DNA of 64,000 nt from Auxenochlorella pyrenoidosa (lineage: Eukaryota; Chlorophyta; Trebouxiophyceae; Chlorellales; Chlorellaceae). How positions within the stretch are numbered: position 1 is the stretch's first letter; each line of letters starts with the position of its first letter. The notes below the pieces were generated by a model. It saw nothing but the letters and a program-made list of their open reading frames with translations, did no database searches and was not told the DNA's origin. Positions 11,290 to 23,000 of the stretch are shown here, one piece after another. The DNA lies in NCBI GenBank assembly GCA_001430745.1, contig KQ482032.1:536614-600613 (forward strand), in the 5' to 3' direction. A program made the translations under genes and the position numbers.

Positions 11290-14200
11290 TCAGCTGCTGC
11301 TGGCGGCGGCTGCGCCAGACACAAGGCGCTGCACACGCTGTGCCTCGCGCAGGCCGCTGAGGTAGGCGCCCAGCACTGGAGGGCCAAGGGGGGCGGCACA
11401 CAAGGCAGGGCAGAAGCGCATGCGTGTGGGACGCCAGGGGAGGTGGGGCGCAGGCCCACATGAGCAGGGGATGCCAGGGAAGGCTGGGCCGTTGTCAGCG
11501 CAGCAGTCAAAGGCAGCATGCCTACGCCTCTTCGCATTGCAGGCTTGGCTGTGCCCACACCCCTACATGGCGCCTTGCGCGCTCACCTGTGGCGGGTTTG
11601 CTGCTGGTGGCCTCGCCAGCAAACAGCAGGCGCCCCACCGGCTCTGCCAGCACGCTGGTGATGCTCTTGGGGTTGGAGACACGGAAAAAGGAATAAGCGC
11701 CTGCGGCAGGCGCGGTGCCAGGGCAGGTTTGAAGCTTGCATCATGTGTGGGCTCAAGACACTCGGCGCCCGCCCATGCAGCCCAGAACCTGGGCTGGGAT
11801 CTTGCCTCGCGCCCATGGATTGGCTGCCCAGCGCGTGAAGTGGAACTGGAGGGGATCAGGCACCAGGGTACCGTTGCGCTGGAAGATGGCCCGCAGCGCC
11901 GCCATGCCCTCCTCGCGCACCTGCCGGGGCGGCCGATCGCGGGAGCAGCGGGTTCGGTGGGAAGGGCGAAGGGGGCGGAGCTGGAGAGGCACACCCAGGT
12001 GCCCCCTGATTTGCATGCTCAAGCCAGTCCAATGCACTCCTGGTGAGCTGATAACATGTCAGCAGGAGCATGCAGATGAAAGCAAGGCCTAACGGGGCAA
12101 GCTACCCGGTTGCATGCTTGTGTGACCACATGCAGGCGGCCTTGCCTGCTCATCCGTGAGCGCCTCCAGCTGGCGCGCCGTGTCTGCCACGTGGATGGCC
12201 ACCAGCACGGGCATGCCAAAGAGCTTGTTAAGGTTCATGAAGATTGCCCTGCGGCAGGGGGGGCCGCTGCGAATCAGAAAGCAGACGGCAGCCGCTGGTG
12301 CACAGCGGAGAGCAGTGTGGCACGCTGGGCAACTGGTTGCACTGGGAGAACAATGCTGGCTGACAATGCTGCGAGGCATCAGCCGCATCGACAGCACCCT
12401 GCTGTCCCCGCCCTCCACATCAACAGTTGGAATTGTGGACAGCAGGCTGTTATGGAGCAATGCACCGGGGGGCCACGGCGGAGCACATGGGGCCCTCACC
12501 AGCGGCCTGAAAGGTCCTCCATCGAACGCATGATGAAATCTGCCGGCTGCGTCCCCAGCGTCTCCCAGAAGGGGTTATCAAACACAAACACCGCCTTGTC
12601 GAGCAGACCATAGCCCTGCATGGTTTGGAGCCACGATGAGTGCAGTGGGAGCGCACTGCAGTGCTGCCAGCTGGCGTGTGTCGGTCTGAAGATTTCCACT
12701 CGGAGCGCTCCAATCGGACCCTGGCCAGCACGAGGTTGTGCCGCCTGTGGCCTGGCATGACAGCAAATGCAGCAGCCGAGGGAGCGAGCCATGCTGGTCT
12801 GCCCCGCACCATGTCTTGTATGGCCTGCAGCTTTGCTGCGGGCAGCGGGGGCTGGATGTCGATTGCTTCGTCCTGCAGGCCGTGCAGTCATGAGGTGCAT
12901 GCGGGATGGGCAGGGGGTGTCGCGCCTGCCTTCAAGGGCAGTGCCGCCCGGCGTCAGTCAAGACAAGGGGCAAATATGCCGAGCAGCAGCAATGACCGCA
13001 GCAGGCACAGCACACTCGGCAGCTCATGGACAGCATGTGACATGTAGGGGACGGCAGCCCACCTTGAGGAGGCCCAGCGGGGCGGTGAGGATGACGTAAG
13101 GCGCAGACAGAGCCTCGCCATCCGCGGTGATGACGGTTGCATTGTCGCCGTCCTGCTCCACGCCAGCGACAGCTGCACCAGGGCAAGCCGGTGTGGCCTT
13201 GCTCGCTGATAAGCTGGCTGCCAGAGTACAGAGGCTCGCCGTCTGCAATTGAGCCCCAGCACAGCGGGAGGCGCTGGCGATGCATTGCAGCAGCGGGGTC
13301 ATCTGTCAAGCCTACAGAAGTGCGACCTCCTGCCTAGGTACCTGTGGAGTACCGCACGTCCAGGCCGGGCAGCAGTGCGTGGCAGAGGGAGGGGAAGCCG
13401 TCCCGGAGCATCACGTCCACGGCGGGGATGGACTTGGCGTCGCCCAGGCGCAGCGTGGACAGCGCGGTGAGGTTGCCGTTGAGCAGCGCCTGGTGCTGGG
13501 TGTGTATACTGCAAGGCGGAGGGGGAGGGGGGGGGTTCAGCATGTGGGTGCTGCAGTCAAGTGGAGGCAGAGCTGCAGGAGTGCCCCTTGCTGCCGCGCG
13601 CCAGCAGAGCCCAGCCACGGCTGTTGGTAAACTTCACGAGTCAGACTGCCTGGCTGGCCCCGCAGTGCCGAGCCCCCGCACATCAGGTTGGACAGCTGCA
13701 CGTCTGACGGCGTGAGCTGCGGGTTGGCGGCCAGCCAGGCCGAGTACAGCTGCGCGACCGACTCGTCGGGCGTTCCTGGGGTGGCCCGCATGGCGGCGAC
13801 CTGGGGGCGCAGCTGCAGCGCCACGGCCCAGGGACCAGGCAGGGGGTTTTGCACCATGAGCCTGCTTTGCCTAAACAAGCTGGACACTCAACCAGGCACC
13901 TGGTGCGGGGTGCTTTGGCATGCAAGGCAATCCTGATGTCTACCGCTGCGCACGACCCACGCGCCAGGTGCAAGCATCCGGCTGAGCCCAGGCGTGCCTC
14001 CCCTCCTGTGCCGACCTGCGTAAAGTAGGACGAGTACACCCGGGTGTAGGCGGCCCGGGGAATCCGGTCCCCTGTGCTGGAGTTGAAGGTCTGGATGGAG
14101 GANNNNNNNNNNNNNNNNNNNNNNNNNNNNNNNNNNNNNNNNNNNNNNNNNNNNNNNNNNNNNNNNNNNNNNNNNNNNNNNNNNNNNNNNNNNNNNNNNN

Positions 14201-15605
14201 NNNNNNNNNNNNNNNNNNNNNNNNNNNNNNNNNNNNNNNNNNNNNNNNNNNNNNNNNNNNNNNNNNNNNNNNNNNNNNNNNNNNNNNNNNNNNNNNNNNN
14301 NNNNNNNNNNNNNNNNNNNNNNNNNNNNNNNNNNNNNNNNNNNNNNNNNNNNNNNNNNNNNNNNNNNNNNNNNNNNNNNNNNNNNNNNNNNNNNNNNNNN
14401 NNNNNNNNNNNNNNNNNNNNNNNNNNNNNNNNNNNNNNNNNNNNNNNNNNNNNNNNNNNNNNNNNNNNNNNNNNNNNNNNNNNNNNNNNNNNNNNNNNNN
14501 NNNNNNNNNNNNNNNNNNNNNNNNNNNNNNNNNNNNNNNNNNNNNNNNNNNNNNNNNNNNNNNNNNNNNNNNNNNNNNNNNNNNNNNNNNNNNNNNNNNN
14601 NNNNNNNNNNNNNNNNNNNNNNNNNNNNNNNNNNNNNNNNNNNNNNNNNNNNNNNNNNNNNNNNNNNNNNNNNNNNNNNNNNNNNNNNNNNNNNNNNNNN
14701 NNNNNNNNNNNNNNNNNNNNNNNNNNNNNNNNNNNNNNNNNNNNNNNNNNNNNNNNNNNNNNNNNNNNNNNNNNNNNNNNNNNNNNNNNNNNNNNNNNNN
14801 NNNNNNNNNNNNNNNNNNNNNNNNNNNNNNNNNNNNNNNNNNNNNNNNNNNNNNNNNNNNNNNNNNNNNNNNNNNNNNNNNNNNNNGGGCATGCCAGGCA
14901 GCTAGCGGCTGCGGTGAGAGGCAAGTCAAAGGTTCAGGCTGCTGGGGCAGCAGGCCTGGTGCCAGGCAGGCTGTGCTTTGCGGAAGGTGAGGAGAGGTTG
15001 AGTAGCCTGCTGGTGCGGAGGCATCTGGATTCAGCCGCGCAGCACGCAGTGGCACCTGGCGTGGGCTGGTTGGCAGGCCCAGCCGGAGGATGAGGTCCAG
15101 GAGCGCGTTACCCGGGAGCGCCTCGTGCACCCACATGGCACCGGCATCCACCACGCCGCCGGGCACCCTGATCGAGTCCAGCCTGCCGCAGGGGCGCTGC
15201 GCTGCCTCCAGCACGAGCACGCGCAGGCCGGCGTCGGTTAGGTTCCTGGCGGCCGCCAGGCCTGCGGGGTGCAAGCGTGGGGGAACCTCGCGCGCTGTGA
15301 GCAGCCCTCCCCAGCAGCCCCCATGAGCATGCCCTCTGACGCAGTGCGCCGAACGAAGCGGGAAAACCACTTTCAGGGATGGGCAGGAAACCAAACCAGA
15401 CTTGCCTGCAGGTACTGAAGACCACAGTGCAGGGAGGCGGGCGGGCGCATAGCCTGGGGCTAGCTCGTTCCTACACCCGCTCTGCTCGCTCACCTGCCAT
15501 CCCTGCTCCCACGACAATGGCATCCCACTCTTGCGCCTGTGCACCAAGCACAAGAGAAAGCAGACATGCCGCTCCTAGAACTGTAGCACGTCTTCTGCCT
15601 GCCAT
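11290..15605 (-). CDS. secreted flavin-containing amine (polyamine) oxidase, interrupted by an assembly gap
   Basis: FAD enzyme of the polyamine/monoamine oxidase family, which oxidises amines such as spermine or spermidine and releases H2O2. Exon 1 (15605-15494) starts with a basic n-region and a hydrophobic core, AACLLSLVLGAQA, a signal peptide. It then gives WDAIVVGAGMAG, the FAD-binding GxGxxG. Exon 2 (15261-15056) gives VLVLEAAQRPCGR and VDAGAMWVHE. After the N gap, exons 14102-14016, from about 13812 to 13682, 13508-13342, 13172-13063, 12872-12810, 12615-12500, 12248-12146, 11920-11806, 11700-11587 and 11375-11290 follow in phase. They include YVILTAPLGLLK, DPLQFHFTRW, GRLLFAGEATSS and GAYLSGLREA, all family hallmarks. 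Two introns have GC donors (12144, 11804). The usual GGR of the FAD motif reads CGR. Substrate cannot be told from the sequence. The secretory signal suggests a wall or vacuole location, as in plant extracellular polyamine oxidases. Confidence 0.88.
14103..14886. other. assembly gap (784 N)
   Basis: A run of N lies between exon 2 and the middle exons of the amine oxidase. It hides part of its substrate-binding domain. The length of the run need not equal the missing sequence. Confidence 0.99.
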
Positions 15606-15939
15606 GTTGCTGCTCTGAGCTGCTTAATGTTGTTCTAACCGCAGGAGGCGGAGTGCAAGAGCCAGGGAAGGAGGAGGAGAGAAGAACAATGCCGCGCTGT
15701 CTGCGCGGTTTGCGCAGCGCACCTCTGCTGTCGTACCTTGCCGCTGGACGGATAAGCGTGTTTGCCTCTCCAACTGTACTACCTGCGCATGACCACCTTG
15801 CTGGGCACCCAGGCGCTTTGCACTCTTGCCCCGCCACCACCTTCGGCGGAGGTCATTTAGACAGTGGGCGGTTTTCACGTGCTTGTCGGGATACTTTATA
15901 ACTTTGATCGCGGACAAGCAAGCAAGCATTCGAGCGCCT
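15606..15939. promoter_or_regulatory. shared 5' region of amine oxidase (-) and NAA60-like gene (+)
   Basis: Two start codons face away from each other across 334 bases, so both promoters must lie here or overlap the first exons. An AT-richer patch (TACTTTATAACTTTGATC, about 15891-15908) precedes the + gene and could act as its core promoter. No certain element was found. Confidence 0.35.
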
Positions 15940-17616
15940 ATGGAGGAGAGCGGGAGCGGCTTGTTCTACAGGCAAGGTTCCAGGCCTCCACTGGCTCCCC
16001 AAAGAAGTGTTTACTGATCTGGATGTCGATGTCGGGCGCTCCGCCCTGCGCTGCTGCCAGTCATTCCCGCCGTCTCTCCGCCGCCACGGCCCAAGCTCCG
16101 CCGCCACGCCCCATGCCTGCAGGCCACTCTGTCCCTCCGATATGGCTGCGCTCAAGCTGCTGCACCAACGCCTCTTCCCTCTAGACTATGACGACGACTT
16201 CTTCGTGCGAGCTGTGCATGGCATGGACGGCATCGTTGCGTGGTCGGCGGCTGCGCAGCTGCCGGCTCTCACGCACGTCGCATTTGGGGTCGACGACCTG
16301 GCGCCGCAGCTGCTGCCCCCACGCCCGCAGCAGGGGCAGCTTGGGCAGCCGGATGGCTGCAGCAGAAGCAGCTTAGGAGCGGGGGGAGACCAACCTGCGG
16401 AGCTGCTGGCGGGGTTCATCACAGGCAAGCCATGCTTGGGGGATGCACCGCCGCCCAAGGGTGATGCCGCCCGCAAAGCGTGTCACAGCGCTGTCCAGAG
16501 CACGGCACCCAGTCCGCACGCACCCCAGTGCGCCTGCCTGTGCGCTATGCCAGCGGGGAGCCGCCGCCCCGCCCAGCCGCACCGGTGCGCTGTCGCCTCT
16601 GCCCCGCCTGCAGCTCGTGCCTTCCAGGCGCGGTATGCCGACCCCCACGACCGCCGGCTGCTGGGTGTGGCGGCGCCGCAGCTGGACGAGCAGCGCCTGC
16701 TGTACGTGCTGACGCTGGGCGTGGCAGAGGTGCGGCGGGGTTGGGAACACCTGGCTGGCAGCGGAGCCGCGTGTTCACTGGCAGGCGGCAGCTGCAGCTG
16801 CTGCTGGCGCTTGCTGGCCGACCTCTGCGCAGTGAGCCTGCGCATCATCGCGCGGCATGCGTCTTCTTCCTCCCGCCTGTGCAGGTCTATCAGCGGCAGG
16901 GCATCGCGCGCCGCCTGCTGGGGTTTGCGCTCAACTATGCGGCCGAAACCGCCTGCAGAGCCGTCTACCTGCACGTCGCGGCATTCAACCAGGCTGCCAG
17001 GGCCTTCTACGCCCGCGCCGGCTTTCGCGAGCTGGCGCTGCTGCCCAACTTTTACACCATCAGGTGGGGAGGGCAGAAACGAGGAACGCAGGCATGGCTC
17101 ACGGAGCAGTGCAGGCATGCCTCTCTCTGATCCCGCTGTGCCACCCTGGCTTGCCGTGTGTGTTCATGCCAACGCTTACTTCGTTTCACAACCTCGCCTC
17201 TGCATCCATCTCGCCCTCTGCATCTTGTTCCCTTGCGCAGAACTGGGCGGCAGCCGCAGCCGGGGCGCGACCGCTACGATGCCTGCCTGCTGGGCTGCAC
17301 CATCCAGCCGGCCCAGCCGACGCCATGGGGTGCCACCAACCTGGCACTCATGCCGCTGACAGCAGTGGTGAATGGCATCAACACCTGCATGACCTGGGGC
17401 TGTGCGGGGCAGAAGGAGCAGGACGGCGTGGCGGCGGCAAATGCTGCAGTCACGCCAGCAGCAGGCAAGGTGCGAATGATAGAGATTTTAGATGAAGGCA
17501 GCGTGAGGGTGTCAGCCTCGGGCCCGTTGCTTCATGACTCACAACTTGGATCCGCAGCAGGCCAGCCGCAGCAGCCAGCTCCAGCGTGGCTCAAGAGCCT
17601 GTTCAAGCGGTACTGA
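15940..17616 (+). CDS. GNAT N-acetyltransferase, NAA60-like
   Basis: Probable N-alpha-acetyltransferase of the NAA60 type, which in plants and animals acetylates N-termini of membrane proteins from the cytosolic side. Six exons join in phase to 303 residues: 15940-15971, 16123-16424, 16614-16729, 16885-17063, 17241-17464, 17558-17616. Hallmarks: FYRPLCPSDMAALKLLH and QRLFPLDYDDDF at the N-terminus match the NAA60 start. AGFITAR is the first core strand. LYVLTLGVAEVYQRQGIA contains the acetyl-CoA loop (R/Q-x-x-G-x-A). AVYLHVAAFNQAARAFYARAG and LLPNFYTI match the YLHV-N-A-FYE-LPYYY block of NAA60. The last residues, PAWLKSLFKRY, could form an amphipathic helix like the membrane anchor of NAA60. 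Introns 1, 2 and 5 begin with GC (15972, 16425, 17465). Only these junctions keep the frame and the family match. Confidence 0.85.
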
Positions 17617-17861
17617 CCACTCGACGCAATGAGCGGCATAGTAAAATTGGGTTCTACAGCCACCTGATTTTCACCCTTGCAGCCTTTACTACCCCTTCTC
17701 TGACTCTCCTTCCACAAACTCAACCATCGGTCGTAAAACCATATCCCTTGCTTGCAATACTTTCAAGATATGTGCTTGCAGAATTGCAAAAGAACATGGC
17801 AAGTACACATTGACATCGCGTGGGGCTTCCCGCTGCTCTGCTGTGCTAACCGCTCCAGGCC

Positions 17862-19858
17862 TCAGCTCTGCCACGGCTTGCCCGGCGAGGTGGGCCGCGC
17901 AGGCACCACGCTGCCTGCTGTATCTGGGCGGCGGTAGGTGGCGACCAGCAGGTACTCTGCCGCCTTGGTGCGAACATGCGGCAGCTGGTGCTCCAGGTAG
18001 CGCTCCAGCATGCGGATGACGCGCGACTGGTGCAGCTTCTCTGCCAGAAACCTGCGGGCCAGGTGTGTGGGGGGGCCTTGGTGCAAGCAGGAAGCACAAT
18101 AGGATGTGTGCGGCCGGTCATGGGATGGCGCAGTCAAGCAGCGTGAACGTCGGTGTGGAGATCGCAGGACCAGATTGAATGTCCTGCCAGCCCGGAACCT
18201 GTACTCGAACACTTTCCCACTGCAGCACCGCCCGCCCGCCCGCCCGCCCCGCACCCCTCAACCCCACCCCCCACACACAGCACCCCTTACCGCAGCGCCT
18301 CGTTGGCCCACGCCCGGATGCCTGGAGTGCGGCCTCGGCTGGCTGCAAGCAGCAGGCCCAGCAGGCAGCTGTACTGCGGCAGGCCGCCAGCAGGCTCCAG
18401 ATGGCGCAGCATGCCGCCTCCGTAGCTGACCATGAGATCCAGCAGCGCCATGCAGGCTGCCTGCGAAACTGCGGCGTCGCCGCCATGCAGGCACTCCAGC
18501 AGCACCTGCGGCCGCCGGCATCACGAGCAGAGTGAAACTTCTACAGCTCGGATGGCAGCGCTTTGCAGCAGCCTTGTGCCCATGCGCACAGACTTGTCAA
18601 CCCTGCTCACCTGGCTCACATCCTCCAGGCTGTCACCCAGCAGCTGGGGGTGGTAGATGGCCACCCGTCGCAGCGTGAGCAGCGCCGCCAGCAGCACCGG
18701 CACCTCCTGCCTGCAGGGATTATGAAAGGATACTTGGATGTCAGTAACACGACGACCCCTGCAAGGAAGCCTGCCAGCAAGAAACAGAATTGGATCGACA
18801 TCACAAGAGCACTGGAGTCCTGTGAGCCTCCTCGCCTGCCTAGCATGCCGGCTGCATCCGCCAGCGCCTGCTCGGGCTGCGCCAACGGCAGCAGCTTAGT
18901 CCGCGGAAGGAGGAACAGCTCCGCTGCTGCTGCCTCAAATGTGAGCGCAGGTGGCCAGCCCTACACGCAACAGAGAGACTGGCATGCGCTGTTGATGACA
19001 GCAGGTCCTGTCAACAAAGGCTTTTGGCTCGTCACTCGCGCTGCACTTGCCGAGGCACAAGCAGTGCAGGCATGAGAGAAGCTCCGCCATGCACATCCAT
19101 GAACATACCTCGTGCTGCTGCTGCTGCTGCTGCATGTCAACTTGCTGCTGCTGCTGTGGCTGCTGCTTGGAATGCTGCTCGCCGCTGTCCTCCCCTGTGC
19201 GGCTGGTGCAGGCTGACAGCAGGCTGGAGAGGCGGCTGAAGCGCGGCTCCTTGAGGCTAAAGTGCGAGGGACTGTCTGCAGGCAGCAGCACTGTCTGACT
19301 GCCCTCATCTGTAGGGCTGATCTGCTGCTCCTGCTGGCTGCTGCGATTGCCTGTGCTACCTGCTGCTGCGCTCTGCTCACTGCCCTTGCCTCCACCCGAA
19401 AGCGCTCCAGACGCCGTGGTCTGGACGCGCTTGGTTTCCAGCAGCTGCACCTGATCATCTGCCTGCTCATCCATGTCACTGGCCCCTGGCCCTGATTCCT
19501 CAAGCACGACGCTGCTGCCGGCTGAACCTGCTGCCTCAAAGTCCCCCGCTGGCCGTGCCGCCTCTGCCAGCAGTGGCGCCGCGCTCGACGCACTGCCCTC
19601 CTGCTCCAGCCCCTCGCTGCCACCGCCATTCGGCTGCTGTTCCACAGCATCCAGCGTGCTGGGCAGCAAGCTGGCTTCTGCCGACTTTGACCCTTCCGCG
19701 CCGGCGCTGTGCTGCAGTGCCGCGCGAATCAGCACCTCTCCACCATCTGGAGGGCCTAGCGCCTGCTTCTGTTTGAGCGCCTCGAGCTCCGGCAGCCCGC
19801 GTTTCGCCGGCCGGGGGCTGTCGGCAGTGTTTGGCCGCCCGATGCAGAAGCAGCCCAT
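17862..19858 (-). CDS. MGCFC-anchored helical-repeat protein
   Basis: Five exons join in phase to 450 residues: 19858-19109, 18933-18836, 18710-18611, 18505-18291, 18051-17862. The protein starts MGCFCIGRPN. Gly2 followed by two Cys fits N-myristoylation plus palmitoylation, so it is probably tethered to a membrane. The first 250 residues are low complexity (Ser, Gly, Glu, with a Gln run near 19115-19150). The C-terminal 200 residues form helical pairs like ARM/HEAT repeats, for example VPVLLAALLTLRRVAIYHPQ, VSQAACMALLDLMVSYGG and MLERYLEHQLPHVRTKAAEY. Intron 2 uses a GC donor (18834-18835). I do not recognise the family and assign no function. It ends tail to tail with the NAA60-like gene, 245 bases apart, and its start lies 239 bases from the end of the F-box gene on the same strand. 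Confidence 0.65.
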
Positions 19859-20096
19859 GATTGGTCGGCAAAGGATGCGTACGCAACAATCAGTGCAAAG
19901 GCTTTGCCTAGATGGGCCCCACACTTGCATGCTGAGCGCGCCCTACGCAAGGCCACCCACCCTCAGCGTGCCCTATGGTCGCTTACATCCATCTGTGCAT
20001 GCTGTACTTTCATTCAGACAAGGTCAACTGTCTGGGCATGCATGTGTGCATGGCTTGCAACAGGTGCACCAAAACTGGCAGATGCCCAACCAGGGC

Positions 20097-23000
20097 TCAG
20101 ATGACGACGCCCGCGGGAAGCGAGACCTGCTTGCCAGCCAGGCCCACAAACGTCATGTCGATGTTTGGCCAGCTGTGCTGGTCGCCGTAGTGCTCCATCA
20201 GGTTCTCCTGCAAAATGATGCCGAATGGGTTTTGTATGTCGTGCCATGGGCAGACTCCAGGGAAGCTCGACTGGCGGTGTGCCCGCCCACCTCCCGCAAC
20301 ATCTGCACCACCTCCTTGCTGCCTCCCTGAGCAGCCGCCTCCTCACCTGGTTGATCAGCTTGACCAGCACAATGTTGGCGCCCACAGGACGGCTCAGCGG
20401 ACAGCGCAGGCGGTTCCTCGCGCGCGTGTTCTGCCGCGACAGTGCCCTCAACAGCGTCTCTGCCGGGCTGGCCTGCACCACCAGCGGCGCCGCGCCGTCG
20501 CCAGCCGGCGGCCCAGCCGCCGCTGCGCCAGCCGCGGCCTGGGCGCCCCCCGCCGCAGCTGCCAGGTCAAAGTGCTCCCCAGCCTCCAAGTCCAGGCCCT
20601 CCTCCTCGCTGGATTCCCCCTCGTCCATCTGGTCAAAGGGCAGCCCCTCCCCCGCCACCACCATGTCCTGCTCCTGCGGCAGGCGGGTCAAACACAGGGG
20701 CGGGCGCTTGCTGGCTGACCATGGGCCAGCGCCCTGCGCTCAGTGGCTGTGCGCGGGTTCACCTGCCACCTGGCGGGCCTGCAGGGACTGGCATCCCAGC
20801 TTGTCCGAGAGCGACTGGGGCCTGCCCACATGAGCCGCGGCCAGCACCCACCTGCTCCTGCAGGTCGGCACCGAACTCGTCCTGCACCCAGTGGGCCAGC
20901 CAGGCGCCCTGCTCGCCGCCGCCGTCGTCGTCCGACCCGCTGCTCTCGTCATCGTCGTCTGCGCGAGGACAGGCCAGGGCGAGGGAATGAGGGGGAGGGC
21001 GCCCCGTCCGGGTGAGGGAGGGGCAGCGGCTGCAGCGATAGCCCCACCGCACAGTTGGAAGCAGTCCAGAAAGGCGCATCGTGGAGGTTGCATAGGCAGG
21101 GGCGCGTGCTCTTGGCGGCGCGGCCCACCCTGGCTCACCCGACAGGTCGCCCTCCATGTCGGCGCCCTCGCTGTCCCCACCCTCGCTCTCCTCCCCATCA
21201 TCCTCAGCCTGCAGGTGCCCCTGCGGCAGCACGGCGCCGCCCACGGGCCCGGCCGCAGGGCCCAGCTCGCCGACGCCGGCCCCTTCCGCGAGCGGAGCAA
21301 AGGCTGCTGCTGCGCCTGCATGGGGCGGGCCGACAGCGGGCTGCTGCGCATCCCCCGCTGCGGCGGGGGCGGGCAGCCCCGCCAGAGGCTGGCCAGCTGG
21401 CACAGGGACCTCCCCCGCCACCGGCTGCACCTGCAGGGGCGGCGCGCCCTGCTGCTGACCTAACGGCTGCTGCTGCTGCTGCACTGCCTGTGCTGGCAGC
21501 GGCGGCAGGGCGACGTGCTGCTGCGGCTGCTGTGCCTGCTGCTGCTGCGCCTGCTGGTGATGCTGCGCCTGGCCAAACATGGGGTGAGCCAGGGCCTGCG
21601 CGAGCGCCTGCACCGCCTGGGCCTGCCCCCGCTGCCGCACCGGCGTTGCTGGCGGCTCGAGCGGCGCAGCGACGTGGCCGCGCCGCGTGGGCGGTGGGCC
21701 GCGGTGGCGCAGCGTTGCCTGCGAGCCGTGCAGCTCTATGAGCGGACGGTTGCGGTGCAAAAAGGCCACCGCCTCCTCCACCGAGTGGAACCTGAACCAG
21801 AGCAGGGGCCGCCAGGTGATGATGCCAGCCAACGAGGCCTGGCTCGCCCCCGAGCCGCCTGCACTCTCCGGGCCTGCCCCACCCGCCGCTGCCACAGCCG
21901 CATGCGCAGACGGCACCTCGTCAGCATTCGTAGCGCCGTGCTGCCGCGCCGCCGCAGGCTGCCCCGCCGTGCTGCTGCCTGCGGCGGCAGCCGCGGCGGC
22001 TGCCTGCCGCGCTCGCCCCCCCCTCACTTGTGTCAAACTCGTGCCACATGCCAGCCAGGGTCTGGTCGGTGCTGACGATGGGCGGCAGCAGGCCCGCCTC
22101 TGAGGCCGCCGCCACCTCAGCGGCGTCCTGCAGGCCGTTGAGCAGGGCGCAGGCGGGGTCTGCCACCGCGCGCTGCAGCAGCGCCATCACCTCCTCCGCC
22201 GACCAGCCCTCCACCTTGCTGTGGTCGATGCAGCCAGCCACCACCGCGCCGGCTGCGGGATGGAGGGGCAGGGAAGAGAGTGCGCAGGCGTCAAGCCGGC
22301 CAGGGTGGCTGGTGACGGTGACTGCAGTCTGAGAGGCCAGAACAGGAAGCAGGCAGGAGCCGGCTGCCTCCAGCCACTGACAAGGGCGCACGCAGCAGGG
22401 AGGGCAGGCGGGCGGCCATGGGACTGAGGCGGGCGGCCGGCTTGCCTGCGACGGGGCAGGTGAGGTTGCCCACGCGCGACAGCGAAACCTCGGAGATGGC
22501 ACCTGCACGCGCAGCAGGGAGGACCGGCAGGGAGGCCACGGCGCAGCTCTCAAACAGCAAGCAGCGCGGCCAAGCGCCCACAGCAGGTGCGCACACAGGC
22601 AGCACGGCAGGGCAGCAAGTTCCTGCCTTGCGTTTGCCAGAGGATGGAACCAAGGACACAACTCTGGCCTGCAGACAAAAAAATTAAGAAGGCCGCCGCA
22701 CCTGCCAGCCGGCGCACGCCGTCGCCGGGCCCGGCAGTCAGCTTGGGCACCACGCTGGAGTCAAACATCACGTTGTCGCTGCCCGGCGGCTTCAGCATGG
22801 CCGCCTTCATCGCCTGGGGCCGGTCAAGCAGCCACTGCGGGGGCACACCGGGGGCCAGGGAATGAGCATCTGGCACGTCCCCGCCCCCAGGCCTGTACTC
22901 GCCGTAGACACAGGGGCTGGGGCACTGCAGCAGGTGGGGGGCGAGGTGGGCCAGCCGGTGGCAGCAGAGGCCCCCGCCCCACCTGGTGGACCCCCAGGAT

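Noticed and set aside
13683..15553. several long open frames that cross the N run at 14103-14886
   Set aside because: They are open only because N codons do not count as stops. They are not evidence of a protein. The same holds for the frames across 32042-32457.
22410..22450. possible end of one gene and start of another inside the F-box gene
   Set aside because: A GC donor at 22444 joins the two exons in phase, and no stop or convincing start lies between them, so one gene is simpler.
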